The notes beneath the pieces are model-generated. The model saw nothing but the letters and a program-made list of their open reading frames with translations. It had not been told where the DNA came from and searched no databases. 43,023 nucleotides of DNA. Source: a virus. The position numbers and the translations under genes were made by a program. The stretch covers positions 1 through 43,023 of the IMG/VR virus record IMGVR_UViG_3300030098_005123; one strand, written 5' to 3'. Each line of letters starts with the position of its first letter. Position 1 is the first letter of the stretch. Below, one piece after another: positions 26,442 to 34,818 of the stretch.

Positions 26442-28277
26442 TTATGCCCAGACTCGTGCAAGGTTAGACTTCTTTCTATTTAACTGAGCAGCCCTATAGA
26501 AATCACTACCACCAACTAAACTCAAGGATGAACCACCACCACCTCCTCCAGAAGACATCTCTCTGACGGTGTTTATAATGGTTGTGTTACCCTCTTCTAC
26601 TTTATCATAAGAAGCAGACTCACCAATAACGTTTGCATTAGATGATTGATTGTTTGAAGTTCCACTAAATTCAAGTTCATCTCTGTTTGTCATAGGTAGT
26701 GGTGGTGTGACACCCTCAACTTCTCCTTTCATAGTATCTTTAGTATCATAATTATCTTTAGGTGGTGCAAAGAAAGATTTGAATAGAAGAGGAGCAGTTA
26801 TAAATGGATTCAATATATTAATCCAGTTAGTAGCACCGAAGGGTAGTTTATTTATTGGTGCTTCTTTAAATTTTTCTACAAATGTACCAAACACACCCTT
26901 AAGCCAATTAACTAATGGTTTCCCTACGTTTTTCCAAATACCTAGCAAGGTTTCTTTAAGTTTTGCACCAGCAGCTTTCCATCCTTTACCTAAGAACCCT
27001 TCATATAATAACTCACCAACAAATGTACCAAGCATCTCACCCATAATGGCACCAACAACAGCAAGTGGACCACCAGCAGCACCAATTAATCCACCAAGAA
27101 TACCACCAAGACCTGCACCCACTCCCATGAACAATGCTTTACTCATAGGTTCTCCTGCAATCAACTGAGTAACAGCAACAATAAGTCCACCAATAACAGG
27201 AAGTTTAGCAATCTTACCTACCTTACTCAATAATGCTTTTGATCTAGAAGCTCCAGCACGTAGACCAGTCATAAGTCTCTGCGATCTGCTAATAGTTCTC
27301 CCTCCTACGTTACCAGCAAATCTTCTACGTGCTGCATCACCACCAAATCTTTGTGCAAATCTATTCCTAACTTGTTGAGTAGCACTACTTGTCCTAAGTC
27401 TGCTTCTTTGTGCGTTAAATCTATTACCACCCTGCCCTCGTGATAAATTTTGTCCCCCTGAACCTCTTGATTGTTGACCACCAGTTTGTTGACCACGAGG
27501 TTGTGTTATCCTTCTGATGCCACTCACACCTTTATATACAAGGAAGGAAGCAAAGGCTGCTTCAAGTAATGGAAATCTTTTTTGTATTTCATTAAGGTTC
27601 TGAATAATACTATTCTCTTCAATAATTTTTGGATCAATTCCTACCAACCTAGCAGCAAGTTTAGTACCATTATTAACAATCCACTTACCTATATCAAGTA
27701 ACATTATTGCAATCGGTTTGACAAAGTTAAGTATCTTACCAATAATATCAACAAACTTACGAACAGTCTCAATGATCTGAGGGAGATACTTTGTCAACCA
27801 TCCAGCAAATAATATAGCAAGAGTCTTTAATATGGCAGCAAGTAAATTACCTGCACTCTGTCCTACCTTTCCTATCAAAGGTAACTTAAGTGCTCCCCTT
27901 TTTTGTCCTTCTCTATTCTCCTCTCTTTTTTTCCTTTTAAACCATTCAAAAAGATTTTTCTTTGTCTTAGATTTCTTTTTCTTTGAATTTTGTTGTCCTT
28001 TTAATGCTTTTATTATGGCAAACGTTTTGACATTAATGATCTGCATCTGTTCTAGAGCAGGATCACCATCAGTAACAACATCTTTCTTAACTGGTGGTTT
28101 TATGTCTATAATTTTAACAATACCACCACCAGGAGAGGGAACTAAAGCACCCTTTGGTTTAAGTCTAGGTTTATCTTCCTTAGTACCCATCCCCTTCATG
28201 AGTTGCTGAGATGATACTTTTTGTTGCTTAGGCTTAGTTAATGCACCTTTAGCAATGTTTCCTATTAGTCCTATCAT
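26442..28277 (-). CDS. tape-measure-like tail protein 2
   Basis: 611 residues. The N-terminal 150 are strongly basic (KKKKSKTKKNLFEWFKRKKR). Hydrophobic helices follow at about 160-215 (LLAAILKTLAILFAGWLTKY, FVKPIAIMLLDIGKWIV). An Arg/Gln/Gly-rich stretch lies at about 265-345, and a glycine-zipper membrane segment at about 395-450 (MGVGAGLGGILGGLIGAAGG). The C-terminus is Ser/Gly-rich. This architecture fits a tape-measure or hub plug that is threaded out of the tube. It overlaps its upstream partner by one base (TAATG). In T4 the matching interval encodes gp28 and gp29; a one-to-one match cannot be drawn. Confidence 0.65.
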   Translation of the reverse strand: MIGLIGNIAKGALTKPKQQKVSSQQLMKGMGTKEDKPRLKPKGALVPSPGGGIVKIIDIKPPVKKDVVTDGDPALEQMQIINVKTFAIIKALKGQQNSKKKKSKTKKNLFEWFKRKKREENREGQKRGALKLPLIGKVGQSAGNLLAAILKTLAILFAGWLTKYLPQIIETVRKFVDIIGKILNFVKPIAIMLLDIGKWIVNNGTKLAARLVGIDPKIIEENSIIQNLNEIQKRFPLLEAAFASFLVYKGVSGIRRITQPRGQQTGGQQSRGSGGQNLSRGQGGNRFNAQRSRLRTSSATQQVRNRFAQRFGGDAARRRFAGNVGGRTISRSQRLMTGLRAGASRSKALLSKVGKIAKLPVIGGLIVAVTQLIAGEPMSKALFMGVGAGLGGILGGLIGAAGGPLAVVGAIMGEMLGTFVGELLYEGFLGKGWKAAGAKLKETLLGIWKNVGKPLVNWLKGVFGTFVEKFKEAPINKLPFGATNWINILNPFITAPLLFKSFFAPPKDNYDTKDTMKGEVEGVTPPLPMTNRDELEFSGTSNNQSSNANVIGESASYDKVEEGNTTIINTVREMSSGGGGGGSSLSLVGGSDFYRAAQLNRKKSNLARVWA

Positions 28278-30133
28278 TATACATCCTCTAGTATGTTACA
28301 CATTGCTGCGACCATTGATCTATAATGGTTTTGTCTATCAATAGCAGAGAACATCAATTCTTGTGGCACTTCACCGCCACCACCATTTTGATTTCCACCA
28401 CCACCTCCACTGGTGTTCACTGGAATAATTTTATTTTTCTTTTGTTTACCTGGAGGATTATTAATAAGTTGATTTGCTTTCTGTTCGGTTATCTCACCTG
28501 CAGCACTAGATTTCTTTATTAAATCACTTGCTCTACTAAGAACCATCTGCTTATTCTTTTGTTTATTGAAGAAGTCTTTCTCAAATCCTCTTGCTCCTCC
28601 AAATAGATTAGCATTGTAATCTATTTTCTTAGTATTTGGATCCATTGACCCAACAAACTTATCAGAAAGAAACTCTTCGTTCCATATCTGTATCTCACCC
28701 GTCTTCTTCTTGACTCTTAAAAAGTATGCTTCCTTCTTAGGGCCTGTAAATCTTAGATTTTTTTGATCACTACCAATAAAATTCTTACCACCACTCGTCA
28801 TACCAAAACCACCTTCACTTGGTCCTTTAGATTTGGTCATTGTATTTAAATTTCCTACAAGACCACCACCTTCAAACCCATTTCCTTTAGGTCTATTAGT
28901 CCCACCAGCAGCAGAGTTCATATTAGCAAGAGTGTCAGCACCATACTCTTGCACAGCACCCTTACTCATTACAAACTCACCAGCAGTTAGTTTTGCAGGA
29001 ACTCGGTCTACTCCTTCAGGGCCTGATACAAAACCACCTTCATTAAATCTACTGAACCCACCACCTAAAGGATCGTTTCTTAATTGAAGCATATCAGTGG
29101 CAGTCCTCATATTATTAACACTTCCACCTCCACCAGCATCTGGTAATCTTGTTGAATCTGCTAATACTTCTGCCGAACCAGGATCCATTCCCTCTTCTAC
29201 AAGGGCATTCATTTTTGTTTGTTTCTCTTCTGCTAAATTTTCACTCACCTTATCCTTACCCAACATCTTACCTATGCCATAGGTAACTAGACCAAGACCT
29301 ATCGCTCCAGCAATCCAAGGGTTAGATGCTGCCCACAACGCAATTCTTTTGGACAACCCAATCAACCCTGTTAATAACTGAGCACTACCAAGTGCTATTA
29401 GTTTAACAAACTTTAATACCTCTAATCCTATACCAAGACCAATGATTGCAAGTATACCTTTGAGTATAACAGGTACAGAATTCACTATAAACTCTTTAAA
29501 TGCTTCTACATTTTCTTTATTCTTAGGATTACCAAACCAAGTTAAGAATTTTGTGATACCCCAACCCAACAACAAGTTCGTAAAACCTTTAACAATACTT
29601 TCCCATAAACCCATGACAGGTTTAGTTAATGTTTTAATAAAACCTGGTGTCTTTGGTTTCTTATCAGCACTCTCTGTTTTCTTTTCCTTCTCCTGACGTT
29701 TTGTTTTCTCACTCTCTTGTTTTTCTTTTACTGCCTCCTCTTCATCTATATCAGTTTGCTTCTCCACCACAGCAAGAATACCACCTACATCCTCTCTAAT
29801 ATTTTTTAGTAAATCATCCAGTCTACTATCAAAAGCTTTTGCTATTCTCTCTGCTACTTCACTTTTTTCTGGTGGTGCTTCTGGTGCTGCACCTAGCATT
29901 CCTCTAAAAGAAGGTAATGCTTTTGTTGCACCACCACCCAATGCCTTAGGTGCAACAGGTTTCATAGGTTCTTTTTTATTTAAAACCTTCTGAACAAATG
30001 TCTTAAATTCTATCTTACCCTGCTTTCTGAATGCTTCTTTCCTTTGTTCAGGTGTCAACTTTACGCCACCCAAAGTCCCCTGAGTCCTAGCCTCCTCTTC
30101 AAGATTAAAAAAGTTGTTAGCGTTAATTGCCAT
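28277..30133 (-). CDS. tape-measure-like tail protein 1
   Basis: 618 residues. Segments in order: a charged N-terminus with coiled-coil potential (residues about 95-165, EEEAVKEKQESEKTKRQEKE); hydrophobic helices at about 175-300 (GFTNLLLGWGITKFLTWFGN, VPVILKGILAIIGLGIG, NPWIAGAIGLGLVTYGIG); then FNEGGFVSGPEGVDRVPAKL with TAGEFVMSKGAVQEYGADTL. That last motif is common near the C-terminal part of phage tape-measure proteins. The helices resemble those of the next gene (GWxTKFL against GWLTKYL), so the pair may be paralogous. It overlaps the gp51-like stop by 11 nt. Probably sets tail length or plugs the hub. Confidence 0.68.
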   Translation of the reverse strand: MAINANNFFNLEEEARTQGTLGGVKLTPEQRKEAFRKQGKIEFKTFVQKVLNKKEPMKPVAPKALGGGATKALPSFRGMLGAAPEAPPEKSEVAERIAKAFDSRLDDLLKNIREDVGGILAVVEKQTDIDEEEAVKEKQESEKTKRQEKEKKTESADKKPKTPGFIKTLTKPVMGLWESIVKGFTNLLLGWGITKFLTWFGNPKNKENVEAFKEFIVNSVPVILKGILAIIGLGIGLEVLKFVKLIALGSAQLLTGLIGLSKRIALWAASNPWIAGAIGLGLVTYGIGKMLGKDKVSENLAEEKQTKMNALVEEGMDPGSAEVLADSTRLPDAGGGGSVNNMRTATDMLQLRNDPLGGGFSRFNEGGFVSGPEGVDRVPAKLTAGEFVMSKGAVQEYGADTLANMNSAAGGTNRPKGNGFEGGGLVGNLNTMTKSKGPSEGGFGMTSGGKNFIGSDQKNLRFTGPKKEAYFLRVKKKTGEIQIWNEEFLSDKFVGSMDPNTKKIDYNANLFGGARGFEKDFFNKQKNKQMVLSRASDLIKKSSAAGEITEQKANQLINNPPGKQKKNKIIPVNTSGGGGGNQNGGGGEVPQELMFSAIDRQNHYRSMVAAMCNILEDV

Positions 30134-30299
30134 CCTGTTTTTGCCTTTCCTTCTCTTCCTCTATGTGTTGTTTGAGGAGGTCAACGTAGACATCACGTTC
30201 CCAAGGGATCATGTTTTCTATCTCCGTCAAGCTATATTTATGGTACTGCATCAAGGAAAAATTAATCCTAAAGTATGCCTCAAGACTCATATGAGACAT
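30123..30299 (-). CDS. 51: small hub-assembly protein, gp51-like
   Basis: 58 residues read directly: ATG at 30299, TAA at 30123-30125. The sequence begins SHMSLEAYFRINFSLMQYHK and continues SLTEIENMIPWERDVYVDLL, ending in a charged helix (KQHIEEEKERQKQDGN). It lies between gp26 and the tape-measure genes, the place of gene 51 in T4 (26-51-27-28-29). Similar short proteins are annotated as gp51, baseplate hub assembly catalyst, in cyanophages, though T4 gp51 is about four times longer. It starts 2 nt after the gp26 stop; an alternative start at 30290 is possible. Confidence 0.7.
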   Translation of the reverse strand: MSHMSLEAYFRINFSLMQYHKYSLTEIENMIPWERDVYVDLLKQHIEEEKERQKQDGN

Positions 30300-30301
30300 C
30301 G

Positions 30302-31024
30302 CTACCCGAAAAAAGACGCTAATCCCTCCAGAGTAACAGTACTCTTCTTCTTGGTCTTAGGATTGGTAACCTTAACATCATAAGATAGTTTAGGCATAGT
30401 CTCAAAGAAGTTCTCAATGTCTTGGAACTGAGTAGTATTTAACTGCTCAAGAAACTCACTGAGTTCTTTCTTACTAGACTCTGCAGCAGGCCATGCTTCT
30501 TCATCACTGTATATAGTATCGATACATTGAGAAATGAGATCAAAAGATTGTTCTAGTTGAGAACCTTTAGATCCACTCACATCAAAATTAGTCTGAATGA
30601 ATTGCTCCAATGAAGGATACTTCATCTTCATACTAAGAGTATCATCAAGCGTAATAGTATCCTTGTGCTTCTTAGATTTCTGAACTTGTATCTCATCAAT
30701 AGGAATAACTATATCAACCTCAGTCTTTCCATCGTCTGGACATGTAATAGTCACTTCTATCTCCTCTCCAACAGACTTACCTCTGATGTTAAGGAAAAGA
30801 TACTCAATATCAAATGTAGGAAGTGTGTCTACTTTGATATTAGACTTGATGCAAGCCTTCAAAACTTCTTTAATTGCTCTAGATATATCCTTTTGATTCT
30901 CACTCTCCATAGCAAGTACAAGAAGTTTCTCTTCTCTTACTAAGAAAGGTCTGTAGGTTATCGTTTCTCCTGTAGATGGCAACTCAAGTTCATAACTTGG
31001 CGTACTAATCTTTGGTAATGGCAT
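30302..31024 (-). CDS. 26: baseplate hub subunit gp26
   Basis: 240 residues. The N-terminus (PLPKISTPSYELELPSTGET, YRPFLVREEKLLVLAMES) is characteristic of T4-like gp26. It continues IKEVLKACIKSNIKVDTLPT and FDIEYLFLNIRGKSVGE, then CPDDGKTEVDIVIPIDEIQV, the central conserved part. T4 gp26 (208 aa) takes part in assembly of the central hub. It is followed immediately by gp51-like and the tape-measure genes, as in T4. A TCTAAATA octamer lies 25 nt upstream of the ATG. Soluble, no membrane segments. Confidence 0.8.
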   Translation of the reverse strand: MPLPKISTPSYELELPSTGETITYRPFLVREEKLLVLAMESENQKDISRAIKEVLKACIKSNIKVDTLPTFDIEYLFLNIRGKSVGEEIEVTITCPDDGKTEVDIVIPIDEIQVQKSKKHKDTITLDDTLSMKMKYPSLEQFIQTNFDVSGSKGSQLEQSFDLISQCIDTIYSDEEAWPAAESSKKELSEFLEQLNTTQFQDIENFFETMPKLSYDVKVTNPKTKKKSTVTLEGLASFFG

Positions 31025-31049
31025 AACAAAATATAATATTATGTGTGTT

Positions 31050-31057
31050 TATTTAGA
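31050..31057 (-). promoter_or_regulatory. late-promoter-like octamer TCTAAATA
   Basis: One mismatch from TATAAATA on the minus strand, 25 nt before the gp26 start and just upstream of the gp54 stop. The same variant octamer precedes gp4 (plus strand, 32069-32076) and the 83-aa gene (39028-39035). Confidence 0.45.
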
Positions 31058-31061
31058 GACT

Positions 31062-32069
31062 TTATGCAATGGTGTTACTACCTCCTCTCTTAAATCTTTG
31101 AAGGACACCATCACCACTAGTTTGTCCATCTGAATTATTTGCAGAAGGAAAGTCACCCACTGCTCCGTCAATGTTTATGTTACCCCTAGTTGCTTGATCA
31201 GATGTACCAGGTTCAGCAGTCTCCTTGTTAATAGTTGAATTAGTATTTTGTGTGGTGTCTATAGGATATCGTTTGCTTCCTATTTCATTTGTAAGTTGTT
31301 GAGAATCATCTTCTATAGGAGATTGAGATCCATCTTGATGAGTTAAAGGATTAGAAGGATTATCTCTAGAAGTATCTTTCAATGGTTGTGATCGACCAGC
31401 AAAACTATCCTGTCCTAGATTACCTGGATTTCTAATTCCAGTTTTGTTTGTAACATATCTTTCATAAGAAAATGTCACAGTAAACTCAAGGTTCTGTGAT
31501 GGATCATATGATACGTCAGCTGATGATATATTCTGTGGGAAAACATTAATAAATGAATAGACGATTGACCCTTTAGGTGTCAAAGGATTAACCACTCTCC
31601 AAGGAGCATCAGTGTCTTTATTAAACTTGTAAAGATATAGATCACACTTATAATTATCTGGATAGTTGGCAACAAAACTTGATGTAGATGCCTTTGGATT
31701 ATTTCCTACCAACGGCATGATATATTCCATCCATGCCTCAAACATATACATGATCTGATAATTAGAATCAACATAGAATGTTAGGTCAATAGTATTATCA
31801 AATTGACGCATGTATGCACTCTTCTGCACAACACCATAGAAATCTCTCACATCATGTGTTGATATCTGAGAACCAGGAAGAGAGGTTGCTTTACAAAGCA
31901 TACCTGCTTCACTTAGTAAGAAACGAGGGACTCTATTTGCTACCAACGCATTAAAAATATTTTGATTAAATGCAATATGAGACCTGTACTGACTACTCTG
32001 TGCCAGATTACCAAACCTATTTAAAAATTTACTTGTACTGTATCGAGTACCTGGTATGTTCCCAGCCAT
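31062..32069 (-). CDS. 54: baseplate tail-tube initiator, gp54-like
   Basis: 335 residues. The N-terminal two thirds are ordered (RVPRFLLSEAGMLCKATSLP, VVQKSAYMRQFDNTIDLTFY, MYMFEAWMEYIMPLVGN, SYDPSQNLEFTVTFSYERYV), the pattern of a tail-tube-type fold as in T4 gp54, gp48 and gp19. The C-terminal 115 residues are low-complexity Asn/Ser/Asp/Gly and probably disordered. gp54 with gp48 forms the first rings on which the tail tube polymerises. gp48 lies close by on the opposite strand. The gene starts 33 nt from the divergent gp4. Confidence 0.72.
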   Translation of the reverse strand: MAGNIPGTRYSTSKFLNRFGNLAQSSQYRSHIAFNQNIFNALVANRVPRFLLSEAGMLCKATSLPGSQISTHDVRDFYGVVQKSAYMRQFDNTIDLTFYVDSNYQIMYMFEAWMEYIMPLVGNNPKASTSSFVANYPDNYKCDLYLYKFNKDTDAPWRVVNPLTPKGSIVYSFINVFPQNISSADVSYDPSQNLEFTVTFSYERYVTNKTGIRNPGNLGQDSFAGRSQPLKDTSRDNPSNPLTHQDGSQSPIEDDSQQLTNEIGSKRYPIDTTQNTNSTINKETAEPGTSDQATRGNINIDGAVGDFPSANNSDGQTSGDGVLQRFKRGGSNTIA

Positions 32070-32076
32070 CTAAATA
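32069..32076 (+). promoter_or_regulatory. late-promoter-like octamer TCTAAATA for gp4-gp48-gp53
   Basis: Plus-strand TCTAAATA in the 33-nt divergent gap, 26 nt before the gp4 ATG; its first base is the last base of the gp54 start codon. Just after it lies the 10-bp palindrome ACCATATGGT (32077-32086). Confidence 0.45.
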
Positions 32077-32102
32077 CCATATGGTGTTTCCCTATACTAT
32101 GT

Positions 32103-32549
32103 ATGTCATATAAAGGTAAGTTTACCCCAACTCAATCAAATAAGTACAAAGGTGATTCAAGAAACATAATTTATAGATCCCTTTGGGAACTAAAGTTTAT
32201 GAAATGGTGTGATCGTAATGCAAATATACTTGAATGGGGTAGTGAAGAATTCTTCATACCATACATATCTCCTCTAGACAATAGAGCTCACCGTTACTAT
32301 CCAGACTTCTACATGAAGATCAAAGAAAGTGATGGTAGGATTAAAAAATATGTAATTGAAGTTAAACCAATGAAGCAATGTGTTCCTCCCACGAAAGGGA
32401 AGAAACAAAAACGAACCTTCATACGTGAAGTGGCAGAGTATGCAAAGAATCAAGCAAAATGGAAAGCTGCTAGATCATTCTGTGAGATGAGACAATTAAC
32501 TTTTAAAGTCGTTACGGAAAAAGAACTTGGTATTAAACGAACCCTATGA
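32103..32549 (+). CDS. 4: head completion protein gp4
   Basis: 148 residues. It contains KGDSRNIIYRSLWELKFMKW, then HRYYPDFYMKIK and KKYVIEVKP. The spaced Glu-29, Asp-68 and Glu-86-x-Lys-88 fit a PD-(D/E)XK-like nuclease core, as noted for T4 gp4 (also called gp50/4) and its relatives. T4 gp4 acts with gp2 to finish the DNA-filled head before tail joining. Length agrees with T4 (150 aa). It is first in a plus-strand operon of structural genes and overlaps the next reading frame by about 23 nt if that gene starts at its TTG. Confidence 0.82.
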   Translation: MSYKGKFTPTQSNKYKGDSRNIIYRSLWELKFMKWCDRNANILEWGSEEFFIPYISPLDNRAHRYYPDFYMKIKESDGRIKKYVIEVKPMKQCVPPTKGKKQKRTFIREVAEYAKNQAKWKAARSFCEMRQLTFKVVTEKELGIKRTL

Positions 32550-32898
32550 GAATAGACTATCAGGTATGGTGAAGAACCTTACTGGTATGGAGGATGCTGA
32601 TGATCTAATGGTGGATATCATTGATAGATTATCAGATGGAGTAACACCAGTTCCTGACTTAGGAAGTTATTATACTTTTATCTACAAAGCAAAGACTCCT
32701 AACATTACATACGATACTAATCCTTTGGTTGCTGTAACTGAATACATGCCGAATGGATTCAAAGGATACAACTTTCATTGGAATAGAATGAGAAACTACA
32801 CCTTTATGGAAGTGGTAGGACAATTGTATTATGTGAACCCATCAGAGATTGATGAGTTAAAGACAATACCTTATCAAAATTTTGTTCTAAATAACTAA
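32527..32898 (+). CDS. conserved T4-like phage protein, unknown
   Basis: Up to 123 residues. Distinctive parts are DLMVDIIDRLSDGVTPVPDL, GSYYTFIYKAKTPNITYDTN and GYNFHWNRMRNYTFMEVVGQ. It is a compact soluble protein of a kind conserved next to gp48 in cyanophages; no domain or reaction is recognised. The start is uncertain: TTG at 32527 has a purine-rich GGAAAAAG ahead of it, whereas ATG at 32566 gives 110 residues and avoids the overlap with gp4 but lacks a good ribosome site. The interval suggests a role in tail or neck assembly. Confidence 0.7.
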   Translation: MVLNEPYENRLSGMVKNLTGMEDADDLMVDIIDRLSDGVTPVPDLGSYYTFIYKAKTPNITYDTNPLVAVTEYMPNGFKGYNFHWNRMRNYTFMEVVGQLYYVNPSEIDELKTIPYQNFVLNN

Positions 32899-32909
32899 AA
32901 AGAAGAATA

Positions 32910-34154
32910 GTGTCAACAGTATCTAACAAAGTATTAGTAGGAGGAAAACCAGGAACCTTTAGTTGGGATCCTGAATCTCTTGCTGTCGCCGCTAAATTTA
33001 CAGACTCACTAGGTGCAGAGTACACTCAAAATTTAGATACTGGTAACTTTTTTAAATCAGATGGTACATGGTTGGGAGCAACAGATCAACTAACTGTCAA
33101 ACAAGCATTCGGACAATCAGCAAATCTAGAATTAGGAGATCCAGAACTAAGAAAAAAATTAGATAAGTATGCAGATGGATTAAACCTTTTTGAGAATCCA
33201 GGTGGATCATCAGCAGGAAATAGTGCAGATAAAGCAAGTCAAGGGTTACAAGAAAAACCTCAACCTGCAATACCACGACGACAAATACCAGTAGCTAGGA
33301 AACGATATGGTAATTTAAAATATCCTCTTACTTTAGATGGGATTGATTATGTAACAATCAGACAGTATGCATATGAGCCTTTGTCAGCAATAGGTGCTGT
33401 GAGTGGAAGAGAAAGAAGAGCAGACAGAAGACACAAAACATCAATAGGATCTGTTACTCTTCCTATACCCAATCAATTAGCAGACACTAATGCTTGTAGT
33501 TGGAATCAGAGTGAGTTTAATGATCTACAAATGGGTGGGTTGCAGGCTGGTGCTAGAATTATGAATTCAGGTAATTTCTTTGGAGCAATTCAATCAGAAG
33601 TAGAAAATGGTTTAAATGCTCTCGGTAATAACACACAAGGAGGAAAACAAGCAATTCAAGCCTTTCTTCTAGGTGGTCTACCAGGAATTAATAAAAGACC
33701 TAATGAAATATTAGGAAGGTTCAACGGACAGATGTTAAATCCAAACTTGGAACTCATCTTTAATGGTCCTACCTTACGTCAGTTTCAATATAGTTTCAGA
33801 CTCACACCAAGAAGTGATTTAGAATCAAGAATGGTTAGAAGTATCATTAGATTTTTTAAACAAGGAATGTCAGTAAAAGAAACTCAAACAAATCTATTCC
33901 TTAGTTCTCCTAATGTATTCCAACCTAGATTTTATAACAAGCAAGGAAGGCAGCATACGTTTATCAATGTCATAAAGAAGTGTGCTCTTACGAGTTTCAC
34001 TGTGAACTATGTACCTGATAATACTTACATGACCTTGCCCAACTCATCTATGACTGCTTATGATATAAGTATGTCATTCACAGAACTCGATCCAATTGTA
34101 GATATGGATTACACAGAGTTAGATGGTGATAACGACAACGTAATAGGATTCTAA
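32910..34154 (+). CDS. 48: baseplate tail-tube cap gp48
   Basis: 414 residues from a GTG preceded by AAGAAG. The N-terminal 135 residues are linker-like (GGKPGTFSWDPESLAVAAKF, LQEKPQPAIPRRQ). A tube-type domain follows (KYPLTLDGIDYVTIRQYAYE; NPNLELIFNGPTLRQFQYSF with RLTPRSDLESRMVRSIIRFF; FINVIKKCALTSFTVNYVPD). The 'LELIFNGPxLRxFxYxFxLxPRS' pattern is the best hallmark of gp48. In T4 gp48 caps the hub with gp54 and starts tube polymerisation. gp53 follows after one base. Confidence 0.8.
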   Translation: MSTVSNKVLVGGKPGTFSWDPESLAVAAKFTDSLGAEYTQNLDTGNFFKSDGTWLGATDQLTVKQAFGQSANLELGDPELRKKLDKYADGLNLFENPGGSSAGNSADKASQGLQEKPQPAIPRRQIPVARKRYGNLKYPLTLDGIDYVTIRQYAYEPLSAIGAVSGRERRADRRHKTSIGSVTLPIPNQLADTNACSWNQSEFNDLQMGGLQAGARIMNSGNFFGAIQSEVENGLNALGNNTQGGKQAIQAFLLGGLPGINKRPNEILGRFNGQMLNPNLELIFNGPTLRQFQYSFRLTPRSDLESRMVRSIIRFFKQGMSVKETQTNLFLSSPNVFQPRFYNKQGRQHTFINVIKKCALTSFTVNYVPDNTYMTLPNSSMTAYDISMSFTELDPIVDMDYTELDGDNDNVIGF

Positions 34155-34155
34155 A

Positions 34156-34818
34156 ATGTCTAGATACTTCCGCAACCTACCAAACTTTGAGTACATCTCT
34201 CGTATCAATGAGAGAAAAACTAATAAGGATTTTATTACTGTTAAAAATCTTTTTCGTAGACCTGTAATAAGAGAAGACATATACGCAGACTTTATGTCAT
34301 TCACCAAGTATCAAATCGTTGGTGATGAACGTCCAGATGAAGTTGCATATAAAGTTTATGGAGAATCAACTTTAGACTGGGTGGTTCTTCTTTCAAATAA
34401 TATTATCAACGTAAGAGATGAATGGCCACTAACTCAACAAGAGTATAGAAACTTTTTGACTGAGAAATATGGTAACGATAGTAGTGCTTTAGATGTTATT
34501 AAATTTTACGAAACAGAAGAAATAAAAGACTCTAAAGGAAAAATATTTGTTCCCAAAGGAATGGAAGTTGATTCAACATTCAAACTAAGTTTTCTAGACA
34601 GTGGAACAAATCAATTAGTTGAAGTAAGTCCCATAAAAGGTATCACCTACCGTGTATATGAAGAAAGACTCCAAGAGGATAAAAGAAACATTAACCTCTT
34701 GAAGTCTGAGTACTTGTCAATTGTAATGAATGATATAGAAACTCTCTTAGATTATGAAGAATCTACAGAATATATAAACCCAGTTCTAAAGAGAGCATCC
34801 AACCCGAACTTGGGTTAA
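34156..34818 (+). CDS. 53: baseplate wedge subunit gp53
   Basis: 220 residues. It begins MSRYFRNLPNFEYISRINE and has the wedge signature DFMSFTKYQIVGDERPDEVA, YKVYGESTLDWVVLLSNNII and WPLTQQEYRNFLTEKYG. T4 gp53 (196 aa) clamps neighbouring wedges and the hub in the baseplate and has a LysM-like part; the central 'D-E-VAYKVYG-xxxLDWVVLL' stretch corresponds to it. It follows gp48 in the same operon with one base between TAA and ATG, and ends directly against the convergent gp32 stop with no intergenic base. Confidence 0.83.
   Translation: MSRYFRNLPNFEYISRINERKTNKDFITVKNLFRRPVIREDIYADFMSFTKYQIVGDERPDEVAYKVYGESTLDWVVLLSNNIINVRDEWPLTQQEYRNFLTEKYGNDSSALDVIKFYETEEIKDSKGKIFVPKGMEVDSTFKLSFLDSGTNQLVEVSPIKGITYRVYEERLQEDKRNINLLKSEYLSIVMNDIETLLDYEESTEYINPVLKRASNPNLG

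Noticed and set aside
26779-27168. 129-aa open frame on the plus strand
   Set aside because: Antisense to the Gly/Ala-rich part of a tape-measure-like gene; the Pro-rich sequence is the complement of Gly codons.
27832-28209. 125-aa Phe/Leu-rich open frame on the plus strand
   Set aside because: Complement of the Lys-rich N-terminus of the 611-aa protein; not a real membrane protein.
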